DNA of 14,458 nucleotides from Conidiobolus incongruus B7586 (GCA_000697335.1 JNEM01014009.1:1-14458); one strand, 5' to 3'. Counted from the stretch's first letter, positions 1 through 9,364 are shown. Numbers and translations are program-made. The notes: generated by a model not told the origin, from the sequence alone.

Positions 1-182
1 TAGTATTCGCCAACAAGCAAGATCTTCCCAATGCTATGAGCATTAATGAATTAACCGATAAACTCGGTCTTCACTCCCTCAGACAACGCAATTGGTTCAT
101 CTACGCCACTTGCGCTACTAGCGGTGATGGTTTATATGAAGGTTTGGACTGGTTATGTAACAATCTCAAGTCTAAGGCCTAA
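1..182 (+). CDS. ARF1: ADP-ribosylation factor 1 (ARF1-type small GTPase), C-terminal part
   Basis: This is the last 59 codons and the TAA stop of an ARF-family GTPase; the frame starts at base 3 and the gene is cut by the left edge. ARF1 cycles between GDP and GTP on Golgi membranes and recruits COPI and other coats. The sequence shows the G4 guanine-specificity motif NKQD (bases 12-23) followed by LPNAM, then the ARF signature DKLGLHSLR, then the G5 motif in [17 protein letters not shown] (around bases 105-155). The tail ends NLKSKA, which is the usual length past G5 for class I ARFs; about 120 N-terminal residues lie outside. It has no intron in the visible part and is markedly richer in GC than the DNA after it, as expected for a highly expressed conserved gene. 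ARF1 is clearly favoured over ARF6 or ARL by the near identity of this segment to ARF1 proteins, as I recall them. Confidence 0.95.
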   Translation, partial: VFANKQDLPNAMSINELTDKLGLHSLRQRNWFIYATCATSGDGLYEGLDWLCNNLKSKA

Positions 183-1640
183 ATACACAACTCTTGTTCA
201 AATCAATTACCTTAATCTAAACCGACATAAGGAATTTGTTCACTGTTATAGTATATATTTTGACCCCTCCTCACTCCTCTTACAAACAATATCTTCTAAA
301 CTTTTAAATCCATTTCTATATTTTTCATCTTGATTTACTTTTTTTTCTTTTTTATTATTCTTTTCGGAGTACTTTATCCATACTTTTAACTGAATTACAA
401 GTATCCCAAGTTCTCAATAATTATGAAATGTGATTGTTGGTTTCCTTTTTTATCTCTATAAACTATTATTCTACTCTATAATTTGACTTTTTATTTTCTC
501 TTGTGCTCATTCTTAATATTCCTTTATATCTATTTCTCTTATGTTCTATTTAAGAGAATTGAAATTTGCAAAACTTAAATTCTTATATTAACTTTTATTT
601 TTTAGTTTACTCTTAGTTTATTTATCAATATTGCTTAGATTAATCTTTATCATTTTCTGTCTGGTAAAAATTTAATTAGTACTAGTTTATATAAAATTAA
701 TTAAATTCTCCTTAGTTACAATATAATATCAATTGATTATAATACTGATATATTATTCTTTACACTCTACATCCAATTTTTAATATTGATAGAATCTATG
801 TTGAATACATAATATATTTTATTTTAAATATCGAATATCACATTAAATGCATATAGTATAATTTTGTCATATAGTTATTATTGTAAATTTAATTGATTCA
901 GAAATAGCTAATACTATAGTATTAAATTAAACATTAATGATGAATAAGCTTTTATGAATTGATGATCATTTATTGTACCTATATAGCCATAGACCTGTAA
1001 CCTAATAATTTTAACATACATTCATATATGTTAATATTTTGTTTTTATAAATGTATATTAATATAAAATAGTTATTTTCGAAATGTTGTTGATAGTGATT
1101 AGATCATTATACCACAATTTTTAAAAAGTATATTTTATTCTTAAGAATATAAGGCATATATCTCTAATGTAATCTTTTATATGCATTAAATTTATAAGTT
1201 CATAATGATAATATTAGATATTCTTTTTTTAAGAATTTGATGTTGAAAATATTTTATATTTAGTCTAAATGGCAAATGTAAGTCGAAATTATATTTAATA
1301 GATCATATTTTTATATTTGTTTAATTATAACTTAATATGTAATAATGAAACATATATTTGAAAATGAAATTAAAAAATATATAATTTAAAGGTGTATAAT
1401 GACTATTAATGATTTTGGTTATATGTATTAAGTTGTAAAAATTAGAATAATTGTAAATAAAATATATTTCAATTCAAATTGAAAAAAAAATCATATTTAA
1501 TCTTTTTATTAAAATATTTTTCAATTATTTCTGATAATAACCAATATGTAAATTGATATTTTTGCAAATAAAATAATTAGGATGAATTTAACACTAAAAA
1601 TGAATAATAGTTAAAATATGTATAATTTCAATAGCAAATT
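183..1640. other. AT-rich spacer between convergent ARF1 and XRCC2-like genes
   Basis: About 1.46 kb holding the 3' flanks of two genes that point at each other. The first ~350 bases after the ARF1 stop are pyrimidine-rich on the + strand and probably include its 3' UTR. The rest is AT-rich. I see no ORF of weight, no tRNA-like or other RNA gene, and no transposon ends. A + strand reading frame at 124-333 is only the ARF1 tail read out of frame and run into this spacer. Confidence 0.7.
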
Positions 1641-2687
1641 TTAAAAATAAATTTTAGAATTATCAACATAGAAATGTTGAGTATAATTGGAAAATCCTTT
1701 AGGTTTAACCAGTCTCAGCTGAAATTTAGACGCTTCCTCAGAGTCCAATTGACCAAATTGAGAATCTTGCTGAAAATAAATTTTATAATTGACGAATTCA
1801 CTCCAGGCGGATGACATATGATCACGCCAAGGGAAGTGGGGATCAATGGGCTCGAGTTCTAATTGAGGGTTGGATGCATTCGACTCAGGGTCAACTTTAA
1901 TAAGACACCAATTTGTCACTATGAGGGAGCAATTATACATTTTCATAATTTTGGTTAGTTGGATGATTTGGCGTTGTTGATAGTGAAAAAGCTCATTTTT
2001 GGAGCCTTCATCACTAGATTTTGTCTTAATTGACCAGTAAATATGGGAGAGATGCTCAATAATCACGTATCTTACACCCGACTCCTGAGTAGTAGGGATA
2101 AATTGGGGATTCTGTAAATGATTTAGACATCCTTCAAGATCTTCAACCTCATTACAGTTAAATATGATTAAATTTTTTAAGCAATAAAGGACCAATGGCT
2201 CGAAATCTTCCAAATTAACGGACAGATGAAAGTGTTGGAAACAGAGTTGACAATGTTGCAAAATCATGGATTTTAATTTCAATAAATTCAACTGATTATT
2301 GAAATTAATAAATATCACCTTTTCGTTCATACCACCTAAATAAATTTTTATAGGTATTGGATTACCTTCATCTGACTCTATACATACTTCAATTTGATAT
2401 GGTAATATCGCTATCATTATTAAAGCTAGTAATAATTGCGATTTGCCACTTCCTGAACTACCTACTAATTCCAGTACTTGATTCGGCAATATTCCCTCAC
2501 TTTCAGGATTGTGAAGCTTTAATAAATCGTCAATAGGCTCCCACTGTGTAAAATGTTTAAACTGTATTTTATTTAAGTTATTAGTATCGTTTGGCAACAA
2601 TTTAAAATTGAGGATTTGAGAATGAATTTCTAATTTGACTTCTTTTCCCGATTGAATAGTTATATTGGATAAATTTTTTAAAAACAT
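1641..2687 (-). CDS. XRCC2: XRCC2/Rlp1-like RAD51 paralogue (RecA-fold recombination protein)
   Basis: An intact single-exon gene for 348 residues. XRCC2 proteins act in the nucleus with other RAD51 paralogues (the BCDX2 complex in animals, Rlp1 with Rdl1 and Sws1 in fission yeast) to help RAD51 filaments in homologous recombination. Walker A is GSSGSGKS at residues 76-83, in the hydrophobic setting VLELV-LLLAL. The strand KVIFINFN (123-130) matches the human VLFIDTD segment. YVIIEHLSHIYW (207-218) aligns with human LLILDSLSAFYW. The C-terminal part SSAWSEFVNYKIYF (292-305) and the final HFYV segment also align with XRCC2. The human protein is 280 residues; the extra length is a ~35-residue N-terminal extension and inserts near 100-120 and 220-280. 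Oddities: the Walker B Asp is Glu211, and the Asp residues of the FIDTD strand are Asn. An in-frame TAA lies two codons before the ATG, which supports this start. The family call rests on remembered sequences. Confidence 0.85.
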   Translation of the reverse strand: MFLKNLSNITIQSGKEVKLEIHSQILNFKLLPNDTNNLNKIQFKHFTQWEPIDDLLKLHNPESEGILPNQVLELVGSSGSGKSQLLLALIMIAILPYQIEVCIESDEGNPIPIKIYLGGMNEKVIFINFNNQLNLLKLKSMILQHCQLCFQHFHLSVNLEDFEPLVLYCLKNLIIFNCNEVEDLEGCLNHLQNPQFIPTTQESGVRYVIIEHLSHIYWSIKTKSSDEGSKNELFHYQQRQIIQLTKIMKMYNCSLIVTNWCLIKVDPESNASNPQLELEPIDPHFPWRDHMSSAWSEFVNYKIYFQQDSQFGQLDSEEASKFQLRLVKPKGFSNYTQHFYVDNSKIYF

Positions 2688-2699
2688 CAGGATTTATAA

Positions 2700-2815
2700 A
2701 TATATTGAATTGTTATTAATGTTATTATTTATTTTTATTTTAATTTTTATAATTATTATTATTACTATTATATTTTTACTATTAATTGAATTTTTTTTAT
2801 ATTTATCATTGTTTG
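2700..2815. promoter_or_regulatory. A/T-only low-complexity tract upstream of the XRCC2-like gene
   Basis: Just upstream of the XRCC2-like start codon the + strand is almost purely T and A for over 100 bases. It has imperfect (ATT)n units near 2755-2770 and T runs around 2790-2800, so the coding strand is A-rich. Poly(dA:dT) tracts of this kind often exclude nucleosomes at fungal promoters. That role is inferred from position and composition; no specific TATA box can be singled out in such a background. Confidence 0.35.
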
Positions 2816-5800
2816 TTGATTGTTAAAATCAAAGTTATAATCACTCTTAGATAATTTGAATTTATGGGATTTTTTTAGAATTTGTTTCTAATTATTGAAA
2901 CTTAAAATCCGTTTGATTCAAATGTTATCTATAGATATATATTATAGAACTTATGACTATTAATAATGCTTTTAAACTAATAAATTAATATATTTATGCT
3001 TACCAAATTACAATCTTTTAAAATCAGTTGAACCATTTTGAAAATTTAATTTTGAGTAATAAAAAGATTAGACTTTGTTCAAATTATTCAATATTATATT
3101 TTCAATTAATAGTTTATATATTATTGTTAACAATGTTTTCAGCCCTATATTTTAATTACTAAATATTCTTATTTTTAAAAATTAAAATAAATCAGAGAAT
3201 AACTTTGATAAAACTGTATGTGAATCATGAATTATTAAAATCAATCTTAATATGAAGTTGAATGGCAACTGGTTATTTTTTATTTTTGAATAAATTAACA
3301 TAATTATAGTTACAATACTGAAAAATTTTTCAAAATAATTTATATTAATTTAGAAAAAAATTATATTAAAGAATATTTGAATAATATTATTTGATTATTG
3401 AAATCCACAGAACAATACATTTCAAATTTAAAAGGATATAAATTGCGTGTAATATCACAACTGTTTTTCTTAGCTATATAATATATAATATATTTCAAAT
3501 TCTTCATAAACAATATACTAGTATGTTTTTATTGCTACTTACAGACATTATTTAGAGTATGCATTTTCAGTAAAGGTTTTTAATAACTGTCAAATTCTGT
3601 GAGAGTAGTAAGGTTTAAATTTGGTATAGTGCAAAAGAACATTTAAATTAGGAATGAAATAATTAATTTAATATATCAATAAGTCTATTTAAGATTTGAA
3701 ATATATTAGTTAATATATTTATATTAGATGACATGGTAGATATTATTGATATATATTGTGGTGTTGATATGAATAGTGTCAAATCTCAGAAAATAATAGT
3801 AATTAACAATAATCAGAAAAAAATAGTAAGATTTTGAGAGGAAGAAGAGGAACTAAGTTTATTAGCTAAATTAATGCTATTTATATAGGTAAATTAACCT
3901 TAAAAGTATAAATTACTTAAGAAATTAAAAGTTAGTATAAATATAGAGTTATATATAAGAATTTGGAGAACTAGTATCTTAACTAATTCATAGTTAAAAA
4001 TTTGAATATTGAAAAATAAAAATGGAAATTAATAGAAGGAGAGATATAACTAATAAACTTTTGTTTGTCAATATATTAATGAAATTTTCCTTAAATGATT
4101 ATTAATATTATATATACCTTGGTAAATATAATCATTCAAAAATAATTTATCATTATAAATTTTTTATTTTAGCATTAAGGACATTGTCAAAGATTTATTT
4201 TGAATTAAATTCAGTCATAAAAGTCAATCAATAAGAGTAAAGATATGATATATATTTAATATAAATACATGAGATAAAAATTGAATCTAACGTAAAATTA
4301 CAAGAAAATCACAAATTTGAACAATGTCAATATCAATTCAAATTTTGAGCTTAATTAGTGAATTGAATAAATTAAATATACTGTTATCAATATTTGGAAA
4401 AATAAATTCAATTGATTATAGCTCTAGTTATTTGAAAACTCTGCGAATAATAACTAAATATTAAAATTTTAAGTAATTTATTCTTACTCAATATTTACTA
4501 TTTTATTCTGAAACAGATTTATTCAAAAAGTTCAGAATTTAAAAATAATGACAAAAATAATTGTAAAAAAACTGTAAATTTAATATATTATTAGCTACAT
4601 AAGAATGTTTGATTATATTTATTATTGTACATCAATTCAAAAATAATATATGAAATCTATAGCTAATCTTTTTCTTGATATAGCATTTATAACATATTAA
4701 ATTCTATTATATTTTTAACAATATGTTCCAATGAATACTGATTGAAAATTATTAATAAATATTGTTTTACCATCAAAATTGATAAATTGATTAGTTTTTC
4801 TTATATATTTAATTATCTAACTTTTGTATTATCAGTTAGTAGTTTATTGAAGAATATATTAAAAATTTTAATTTGTTCAATTTAATATTTAAATAGTACT
4901 GAAAATTATTGAATTTTATGAGATATGAAATATTTTGTACTCCTTTCAGCCATTGTTAATATCATAAAAATCTATACTTCAATCTTTGAATAGCATTAAA
5001 ATTAACAATAATATCCAATTTTATAAGGTGATAAATAATCCACTAATAAAATCTTTGAATATTGTTTAGAAAGTTTACTTAATATTTTAATTGATAATTT
5101 CTATATACCAAACAAATCTTCTTATTCTTAGATACTTGATAATAATATGAAAATTATTTTTTTATTTAGAAAATGTGATTCAGATTAAATATCCCGCAAA
5201 AAATGATCTAATAATATTAATAAAATTAAGGCATCGGGCAATCTTGATAAAATAACTTATAATTTATGTATTTTTTAAAAACCACAATTTGTGATAAATA
5301 TTGATGAATATATATATTAGGGACTTCTATGAAAATTTAGAAAATTTTGCATTATCAGTATTAAATGAATACGCTTTACTATTTTTAGTTGATTGAATGA
5401 TAATATTTATTCAATGGTTAAAAATTTGTTCCAAAAGTTTTTAGATATTAACATTGTTATATATTAGATATATCCATTATATATATAATTATATATTTAA
5501 TCACTCTCACCACTTTTTAAAACTATAGTCAAGATATACTACTTTAATAAATGATAAATTATCTCAGTTTCCATTTTTAATAAGAATAAAATCTAGTTTG
5601 AATAAAATATATATACTTCAATTGAATCATAGATGGATGAGATTGGCTTAAAATTAATAATAATTATACTCTCAATTGAACCTATTGATTAATATTTCAT
5701 GTTATTATTTATAGCTTTATTAAAATTTATTTTAATATAATATCAATATAGATTTTGTAATCAAATCTATTTATTGAATTTTGAAATGAACTGTATAATT

Positions 5801-6289
5801 TAATTTAAATAAAAGTAATAAATCAATGCAATAAATAAAATAAAAATCTAAAAATAAATTTTGGAATTATAAAATTAAATTGAATTCCCTGATATAATTT
5901 GATTTCACTAAAATTGAAATAATTCAAAGCTCTTTAAATAATCAACTATAGCTGGCATAAGAGGTTTGAATGATATTTAATTAATTATAGCCCTAAAAGA
6001 GAGGATTTGATACCATTAATTAATAATATATTATAATTTACAAATCATTCATACTTGAAACTCTATTATCAAAATGAAAAAAGTTAAGGATTATCATCAT
6101 TTAAATATTGTTCAAAAATGATATTTGTAACATTTCATATGAAATAATTAAACTATGAACCTGAATTTAAATTTATTATAGCAAATTAACACTAAATATA
6201 ATCTTCACTATTTAAAAGAATTTGATAATTTAATAATCGATCAATCCAAAAGAATTCGAGCATCTAATATAATAATAATAATCACTAAC

Positions 6290-6299
6290 ATGATGTCAT
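6290..6299 (+). promoter_or_regulatory. CRE-like decamer ATGATGTCAT, copy 1
   Basis: ATGATGTCAT differs by one C-to-T transition from the ATF/CREB palindrome ATGACGTCAT. It is the first of three exact copies within about 1.1 kb (others at 6925 and 7339). Because the site could have arisen by deamination of a central CpG, it may be a weakened or fossil binding site. The binding role is inference. Confidence 0.3.
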
Positions 6300-6924
6300 T
6301 TTCTTTCAATTTAAAATTAATTATACAAAATTTTATTAAACAAAAAATAAAAATTAAAAACTTTGAAATTATTAAATTAGAATAAATTTAGAAATAAGCG
6401 ATCATAATGACTTTAAATTAATTAGAATAATTTAAAATTGATTAATGTAGATCATAGAAATAAAGGATAATCTTCAAACTGTATTAATAATATGAATCAA
6501 TTAAACCATTCGAACTAATAATTGTATTGATTGCTGATAATTTGATCAATTTTGAAGATATTAATCAATAACAAGTTGATTTTTACGTTTGATTAGTAGT
6601 ATACATCATTCATATTATTTAATTAAATATTTGTGTTTATTTATTATAAATATTATTAACTTTATAGTATATTTCAATTAAAATTCATTACTAAATATTG
6701 ATAATAATTAATCTATAAACTTAAATCCAATTTTGTAATAATTTAAATAAAAAAATATAAATTATATTACGTAATCAATATAATATTTTTTTTAATTTAA
6801 ACTAAACTAAAACATATCAATCATCTATTAATATATTGCATAACAATTTTTTTCATTATGTATCATCAATCTATTTTTCTAAACGAAGTTAAAATAATAT
6901 GTCATTTTCGGGGAGTTTAGGAGG

Positions 6925-6934
6925 ATGATGTCAT
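6925..6934 (+). promoter_or_regulatory. CRE-like decamer ATGATGTCAT, copy 2
   Basis: Second exact copy, lying within the near-palindrome GATGATGTCATC (6924-6935; arms GATGA and TCATC around TG). It sits in a small GC-richer patch about 180 bases before the candidate small ORF at 7104, so it could be a promoter element for a transcript there. The role is inference. Confidence 0.3.
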
Positions 6935-7103
6935 CTTATTAATATATTTTATAATTCTTTTTGGAATTCGAAAGTTTGAATGCGCAACATCCCTTCTTTT
7001 TTATTTTAATTCAATATTAAAAATAATCTTAGTAACAATAAGCAAACTGTAAAAAATTCATTGATTGATAGATTCAGTTTGTGTACCAATACAACTTCCA
7101 AAT

Positions 7104-7184
7104 ATGGGTTTAAAAGCTCGCAAATTGCTCAGTAAAGTAAGCAAAAAAATGCACAGGATTCACTTACTAAATAAGTTAATCTAG
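7104..7184 (+). other. Candidate small ORF or first exon (26 codons), unproven
   Basis: ATG at 7104 opens a 26-residue frame, MGLKARKLLSKVSKKMHRI then HLLNKLI, with a TAG stop at 7182-7184. The peptide is strongly basic, the ATG has A at -3 and G at +4, and the patch is richer in GC than its surroundings. Inside it, GTAAGC at 7137, TTACTAAAT near 7165 and CTAG at 7184 look like a 48-nt intron with donor, branch site and acceptor. An alternative acceptor at 7260 (ATTTTAG) would give a 25-residue spliced product. I do not recognise the peptide, and chance is a real possibility for an ORF of this length. Confidence 0.15.
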
Positions 7185-7338
7185 TGTATATAGTTAAAAT
7201 GATCGCGATTTAATTATTAAAAACTATGATTAATAATTGAAATCATTGAAATAATTTTAGGATCAATTATCAACAATAATCTATAAAATCCTAGAAAAAT
7301 CTTGAACTTTGTTCGAAAAATTATGTGGAGAGAGATTT

Positions 7339-7348
7339 ATGACATCAT
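7339..7348 (-). promoter_or_regulatory. CRE-like decamer ATGATGTCAT, copy 3
   Basis: Third exact copy, on the minus strand (+ strand reads ATGACATCAT). It lies about 1.04 kb past the bZIP stop codon, on the downstream side of that gene. The role is inference, as for the other two copies. Confidence 0.3.
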
Positions 7349-8076
7349 CATGATCAAATAATCGATCAATTTAACATAGTTCAAAAAAATTTCAAGAATT
7401 CATAATCAGAATTAAGGAAACAATCAGAATCATATATTTTAGAATTGAATAGATTTGATTACTCCTTATTATTTGATTACCTAGTAATAGACCCTGAATA
7501 ATTCCCTATTTAAGTTCATGTAAAAAATTATTACTTTTTTCTACCTTTATTATGATAAATTTAGTAAAATTGTAGTACATTTTTATCAAAATAATAAAAA
7601 ATATTCATTTTACTGATTAAGCTTATGAAATTATGATAGAATAACACCATCAATTAAACAAATTGTTAAAAAACACATTGTAAAGTGATGATTGGTGGGA
7701 AGAAAAATTTTTTGTCAGATTCATAAAAATTTAAATTGATTGATTTATCAATAATCAGAAAAAGATGTTATGAAAATAAATAGAGTTGGTGGTTGAAGAT
7801 ATAAGCGTGGGGTAAGAATGTGAATTTAGCCCAATTCATCGACACTTTCCTATTTGTTAATAAGGTATGCTAGAATTCTACTTAACCAAACCGAAGCCTA
7901 TCAAACGAAGGTACCTGAATAAACTGGGTTTAATCAATAAGCTACTGGTGGGTATATCTTTCAATATTAAAAGTAAATAAACAAATAAACAAAAATTATT
8001 GGGTTAAGACATTGATATATTGGATATTGATTAATATTGTTAATTATACGAAAATAGTTGAATTATGTCGTTAGTA

Positions 8077-8105
8077 AATAATAATAATAATATATATATA
8101 TATAT
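8077..8105. repeat. Compound AAT/AT microsatellite
   Basis: About four AAT units (8077-8090) run directly into seven or more AT units (8091-8105). It directly abuts the nested inverted repeat that begins at 8106. Length polymorphism between strains is expected. Confidence 0.85.
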
Positions 8106-8169
8106 TTGAATCTTATCAATAAGCCGCTATCATGGTGATCGGATCAAGCGGCCAATTCCAGGCATTCAA
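8106..8169. repeat. Two concentric inverted repeats (TTGAAT/ATTCAA around GCCGCT/AGCGGC)
   Basis: TTGAAT (8106-8111) pairs with ATTCAA (8164-8169), and GCCGCT (8123-8128) pairs with AGCGGC (8147-8152). Both pairs share the same centre, 8137.5, with 11-base spacers on each side. Inside lies TGATC-G-GATCA (8136-8146). GC-rich arms are unusual in this background. Downstream of the bZIP stop, the minus-strand RNA could fold into a stem with symmetric internal loops, or the DNA could bind dimeric proteins. Confidence 0.5.
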
Positions 8170-8181
8170 CCAATTGATTGG
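8170..8181. repeat. Palindrome CCAAT-TG-ATTGG
   Basis: Two CCAAT pentamers face each other across two bases, directly next to the concentric inverted repeats. It could be an NF-Y/HAP-type site or chance; it lies downstream rather than upstream of the nearest gene. Confidence 0.35.
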
Positions 8182-8391
8182 AATAATATTGGGTGATTAT
8201 AGCAAGTGATTCTTATTAGGTTAATAAAGTAGTATGGTTACAAAAACTGAAGTTATTTCTCTATGTAGCGGTGGTAATGATTAGTATTAGTAATAGAAAT
8301 TAGTTGGTATATGCAATTCGAAACGGAGGGCGGGTTAATAATATACAGGGCGAAATAGTTGGAAGGGGGAAGACAGGAGAGTTTAGCCTAT

Positions 8392-8805
8392 CTATTTGTG
8401 ACAACTCGTATTAGTCTGGTTTTGACTTGAGAGTGCATAATACCGAAGGTAACCTAGTGTTATCTTGGCGTTTAACTCTTTGACAGTATGACTTAACTCC
8501 TCGTTAAGCTGAGTCAAAATTCTTGCCCTTTCTTCCAACTCCTCAACATATTGCTTCTTCTTTCTCCTACACTCCTTAGCTGCAATACGATTCCTTAGCA
8601 AACGTCTTTGACGCTTTTCGCTGGCGGGAATAGAGTTTGCCGCACTCTTCTTCTTTCGACCCGACTGGGGCTTAGAAGTTGGGGAAGAGGGAGGATTGTT
8701 GTCTGAACTAGGTGGATTGGAGGATGAGGAAGGCGACGTGCTAGAGTGAAATGGGAGAGTGGCGAGTGAACTGAGTTGGCTTGCTGAAGTAATAGAAGAC
8801 ATCAT
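8392..8805 (-). CDS. CREB/ATF-like bZIP transcription factor
   Basis: A complete 137-residue protein in one exon. bZIP factors dimerise through a leucine zipper and bind DNA in the nucleus, CREB/ATF types at TGACGTCA-like sites. The first ~50 residues are rich in Ser, Pro and Asn and look disordered. A basic patch KKK (51-53) precedes the basic region, whose core RNRIAAKECRRKKK (71-84) has the invariant Asn72 and Arg80 in N-x7-R spacing and closely resembles the CREB core (NREAARECRRKKK). Leucines at 90, 97, 104 and 111 form four heptads, with Leu90 exactly ten residues after Arg80. The protein has no room for a kinase-inducible or other large activation domain, so it may resemble short CREB-family repressors such as ICER, or its activation may rest on the S/P-rich part. 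Two ATGs are adjacent (8805 and 8802); the first is chosen. The last ~20 residues are not zipper-like, and an unseen 3' intron is possible. Confidence 0.85.
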   Translation of the reverse strand: MMSSITSASQLSSLATLPFHSSTSPSSSSNPPSSDNNPPSSPTSKPQSGRKKKSAANSIPASEKRQRRLLRNRIAAKECRRKKKQYVEELEERARILTQLNEELSHTVKELNAKITLGYLRYYALSSQNQTNTSCHK

Positions 8806-8848
8806 GACGGTGGATGGAAAGACTAATAATCAACTGATATGATTATAC

Positions 8849-8855
8849 TACGTCA
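8849..8855 (-). promoter_or_regulatory. CRE-like half site TGACGTA upstream of bZIP
   Basis: TGACGTA on the coding strand, about 45 bases before the bZIP start codon. The encoded protein has a CREB-type basic region, which would be expected to bind TGACGT cores, so feedback on its own promoter is plausible. The binding role is inference. Confidence 0.4.
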
Positions 8856-8984
8856 CTGATAATATTAAGAGTGGGTTTGAATTCAAGTGAGAAAAAGAAT
8901 ATAGAGTAAGATAATAATAACTATTTATATATATAGAGAAAAGCTAATGAAAGCTAAATGATTACAAAAAGAGACTGGAAAGGG

Positions 8985-8992
8985 TGACGTTA
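8985..8992 (+). promoter_or_regulatory. CRE-like site TGACGTTA upstream of bZIP
   Basis: TGACGTTA differs from the full CRE TGACGTCA by one base. It lies 180 bases before the bZIP start codon, the second TGACGT core in this promoter. The binding role is inference. Confidence 0.4.
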
Positions 8993-9079
8993 AAGCAATG
9001 TCAATTGAGTGTGAGATAATTTATTCAAGTTCATGAAGGGGACAATGGATGGATTTATAGGAGGTCGGAAGTAGATTTG

Positions 9080-9120
9080 ACCAATCAAAACGTATATACA
9101 ATCCGGAATATCTGATTGGT
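9080..9120. promoter_or_regulatory. Facing pair of CCAAT octamers (ACCAATCA / TGATTGGT)
   Basis: ACCAATCA at 9080-9087 and its exact reverse complement at 9113-9120 face each other across 25 bases. CCAAT is the core bound by the NF-Y/HAP complex, usually within a few hundred bases of the transcription start; these lie about 280-310 bases before the bZIP ATG. The third copy of the octamer is at 10030. Confidence 0.45.
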
Positions 9121-9137
9121 TGGGTAGGGGGAGCGAG

Positions 9138-9158
9138 TGTAACGTGATGGCAGTTACA
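9138..9158. repeat. Inverted repeat TGTAAC-N9-GTTACA
   Basis: Six-base arms (9138-9143 and 9153-9158) around nine bases, just upstream of the CCAAT pair relative to the bZIP gene. The spacing of arm centres, 15 bases, is compatible with a dimeric DNA-binding protein. A chance occurrence is possible. Confidence 0.35.
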
Positions 9159-9364
9159 GAAATTGGGTCAACTTTGGATTTCCATTTTCATTCGTTTTGA
9201 TACGCTAATGAAATCATGGAGATTTCGACCTCATTTTTTGAATTCCTAATCGGGCACATGAATTCTATGCTTTATATTACCAAATTCCTTTAAAATAATC
9301 CGACTCAAATATTCGTTTATTACATTGACATTGCTCAGATCTGATCGCCCTTTTCATCATCTTA

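Larger units (their letters stand above)
2816..7780. other. AT-rich gene desert
   Basis: Nearly 5 kb with no ORF long enough to suggest a gene on either strand and no recognisable transposon, LTR, rRNA or tRNA. CpG is sparse: I counted roughly twenty by eye, most of them in the right half. G and C rise slightly at 6890-7180, where a CRE-like decamer and a tiny ORF lie (listed separately). The stretch is either a long intergenic spacer, decayed repeat DNA beyond recognition, or the home of untranslated RNAs that cannot be recognised from sequence alone. Confidence 0.6.
7781..8391. other. GC-richer ORF-less stretch downstream of the bZIP gene
   Basis: Composition here is clearly less AT-rich than in the desert to its left, but no convincing gene is present. 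Since the bZIP gene is read leftwards, this is most simply its 3' UTR and downstream flank. It contains a microsatellite and nested inverted repeats (separate entries), so a structured 3' UTR is possible. A short open stretch on the minus strand (7878-8003) has no ATG and no recognisable similarity. Confidence 0.45.

Noticed and set aside
124-333. A 69-codon open frame on the + strand overlapping the ARF1 end
   Set aside because: It reads the ARF1 coding sequence out of frame and then AT-rich 3' flank; the peptide has no recognisable feature.
5977-6023. Inverted repeat TTAATTAAT / ATTAATTAA with a 29-base spacer, as possible MITE ends
   Set aside because: TTAATTAA is itself palindromic and expected by chance in DNA this AT-rich; there is no target-site duplication that can be told from background.
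2688-7780. Search for tRNA, 5S, U6 and retroelement or transposon remnants in the desert
   Set aside because: No B-box (GGTTCGANTCC-like), no conserved snRNA segment and no transposase or reverse transcriptase motif was seen on either strand by eye.
7878-8003. Open minus-strand stretch of 41 codons ending in IGFGLVK
   Set aside because: It has no ATG, starts right after a stop, and shows no similarity that I recognise; it is not convincing as a gene or bZIP exon.
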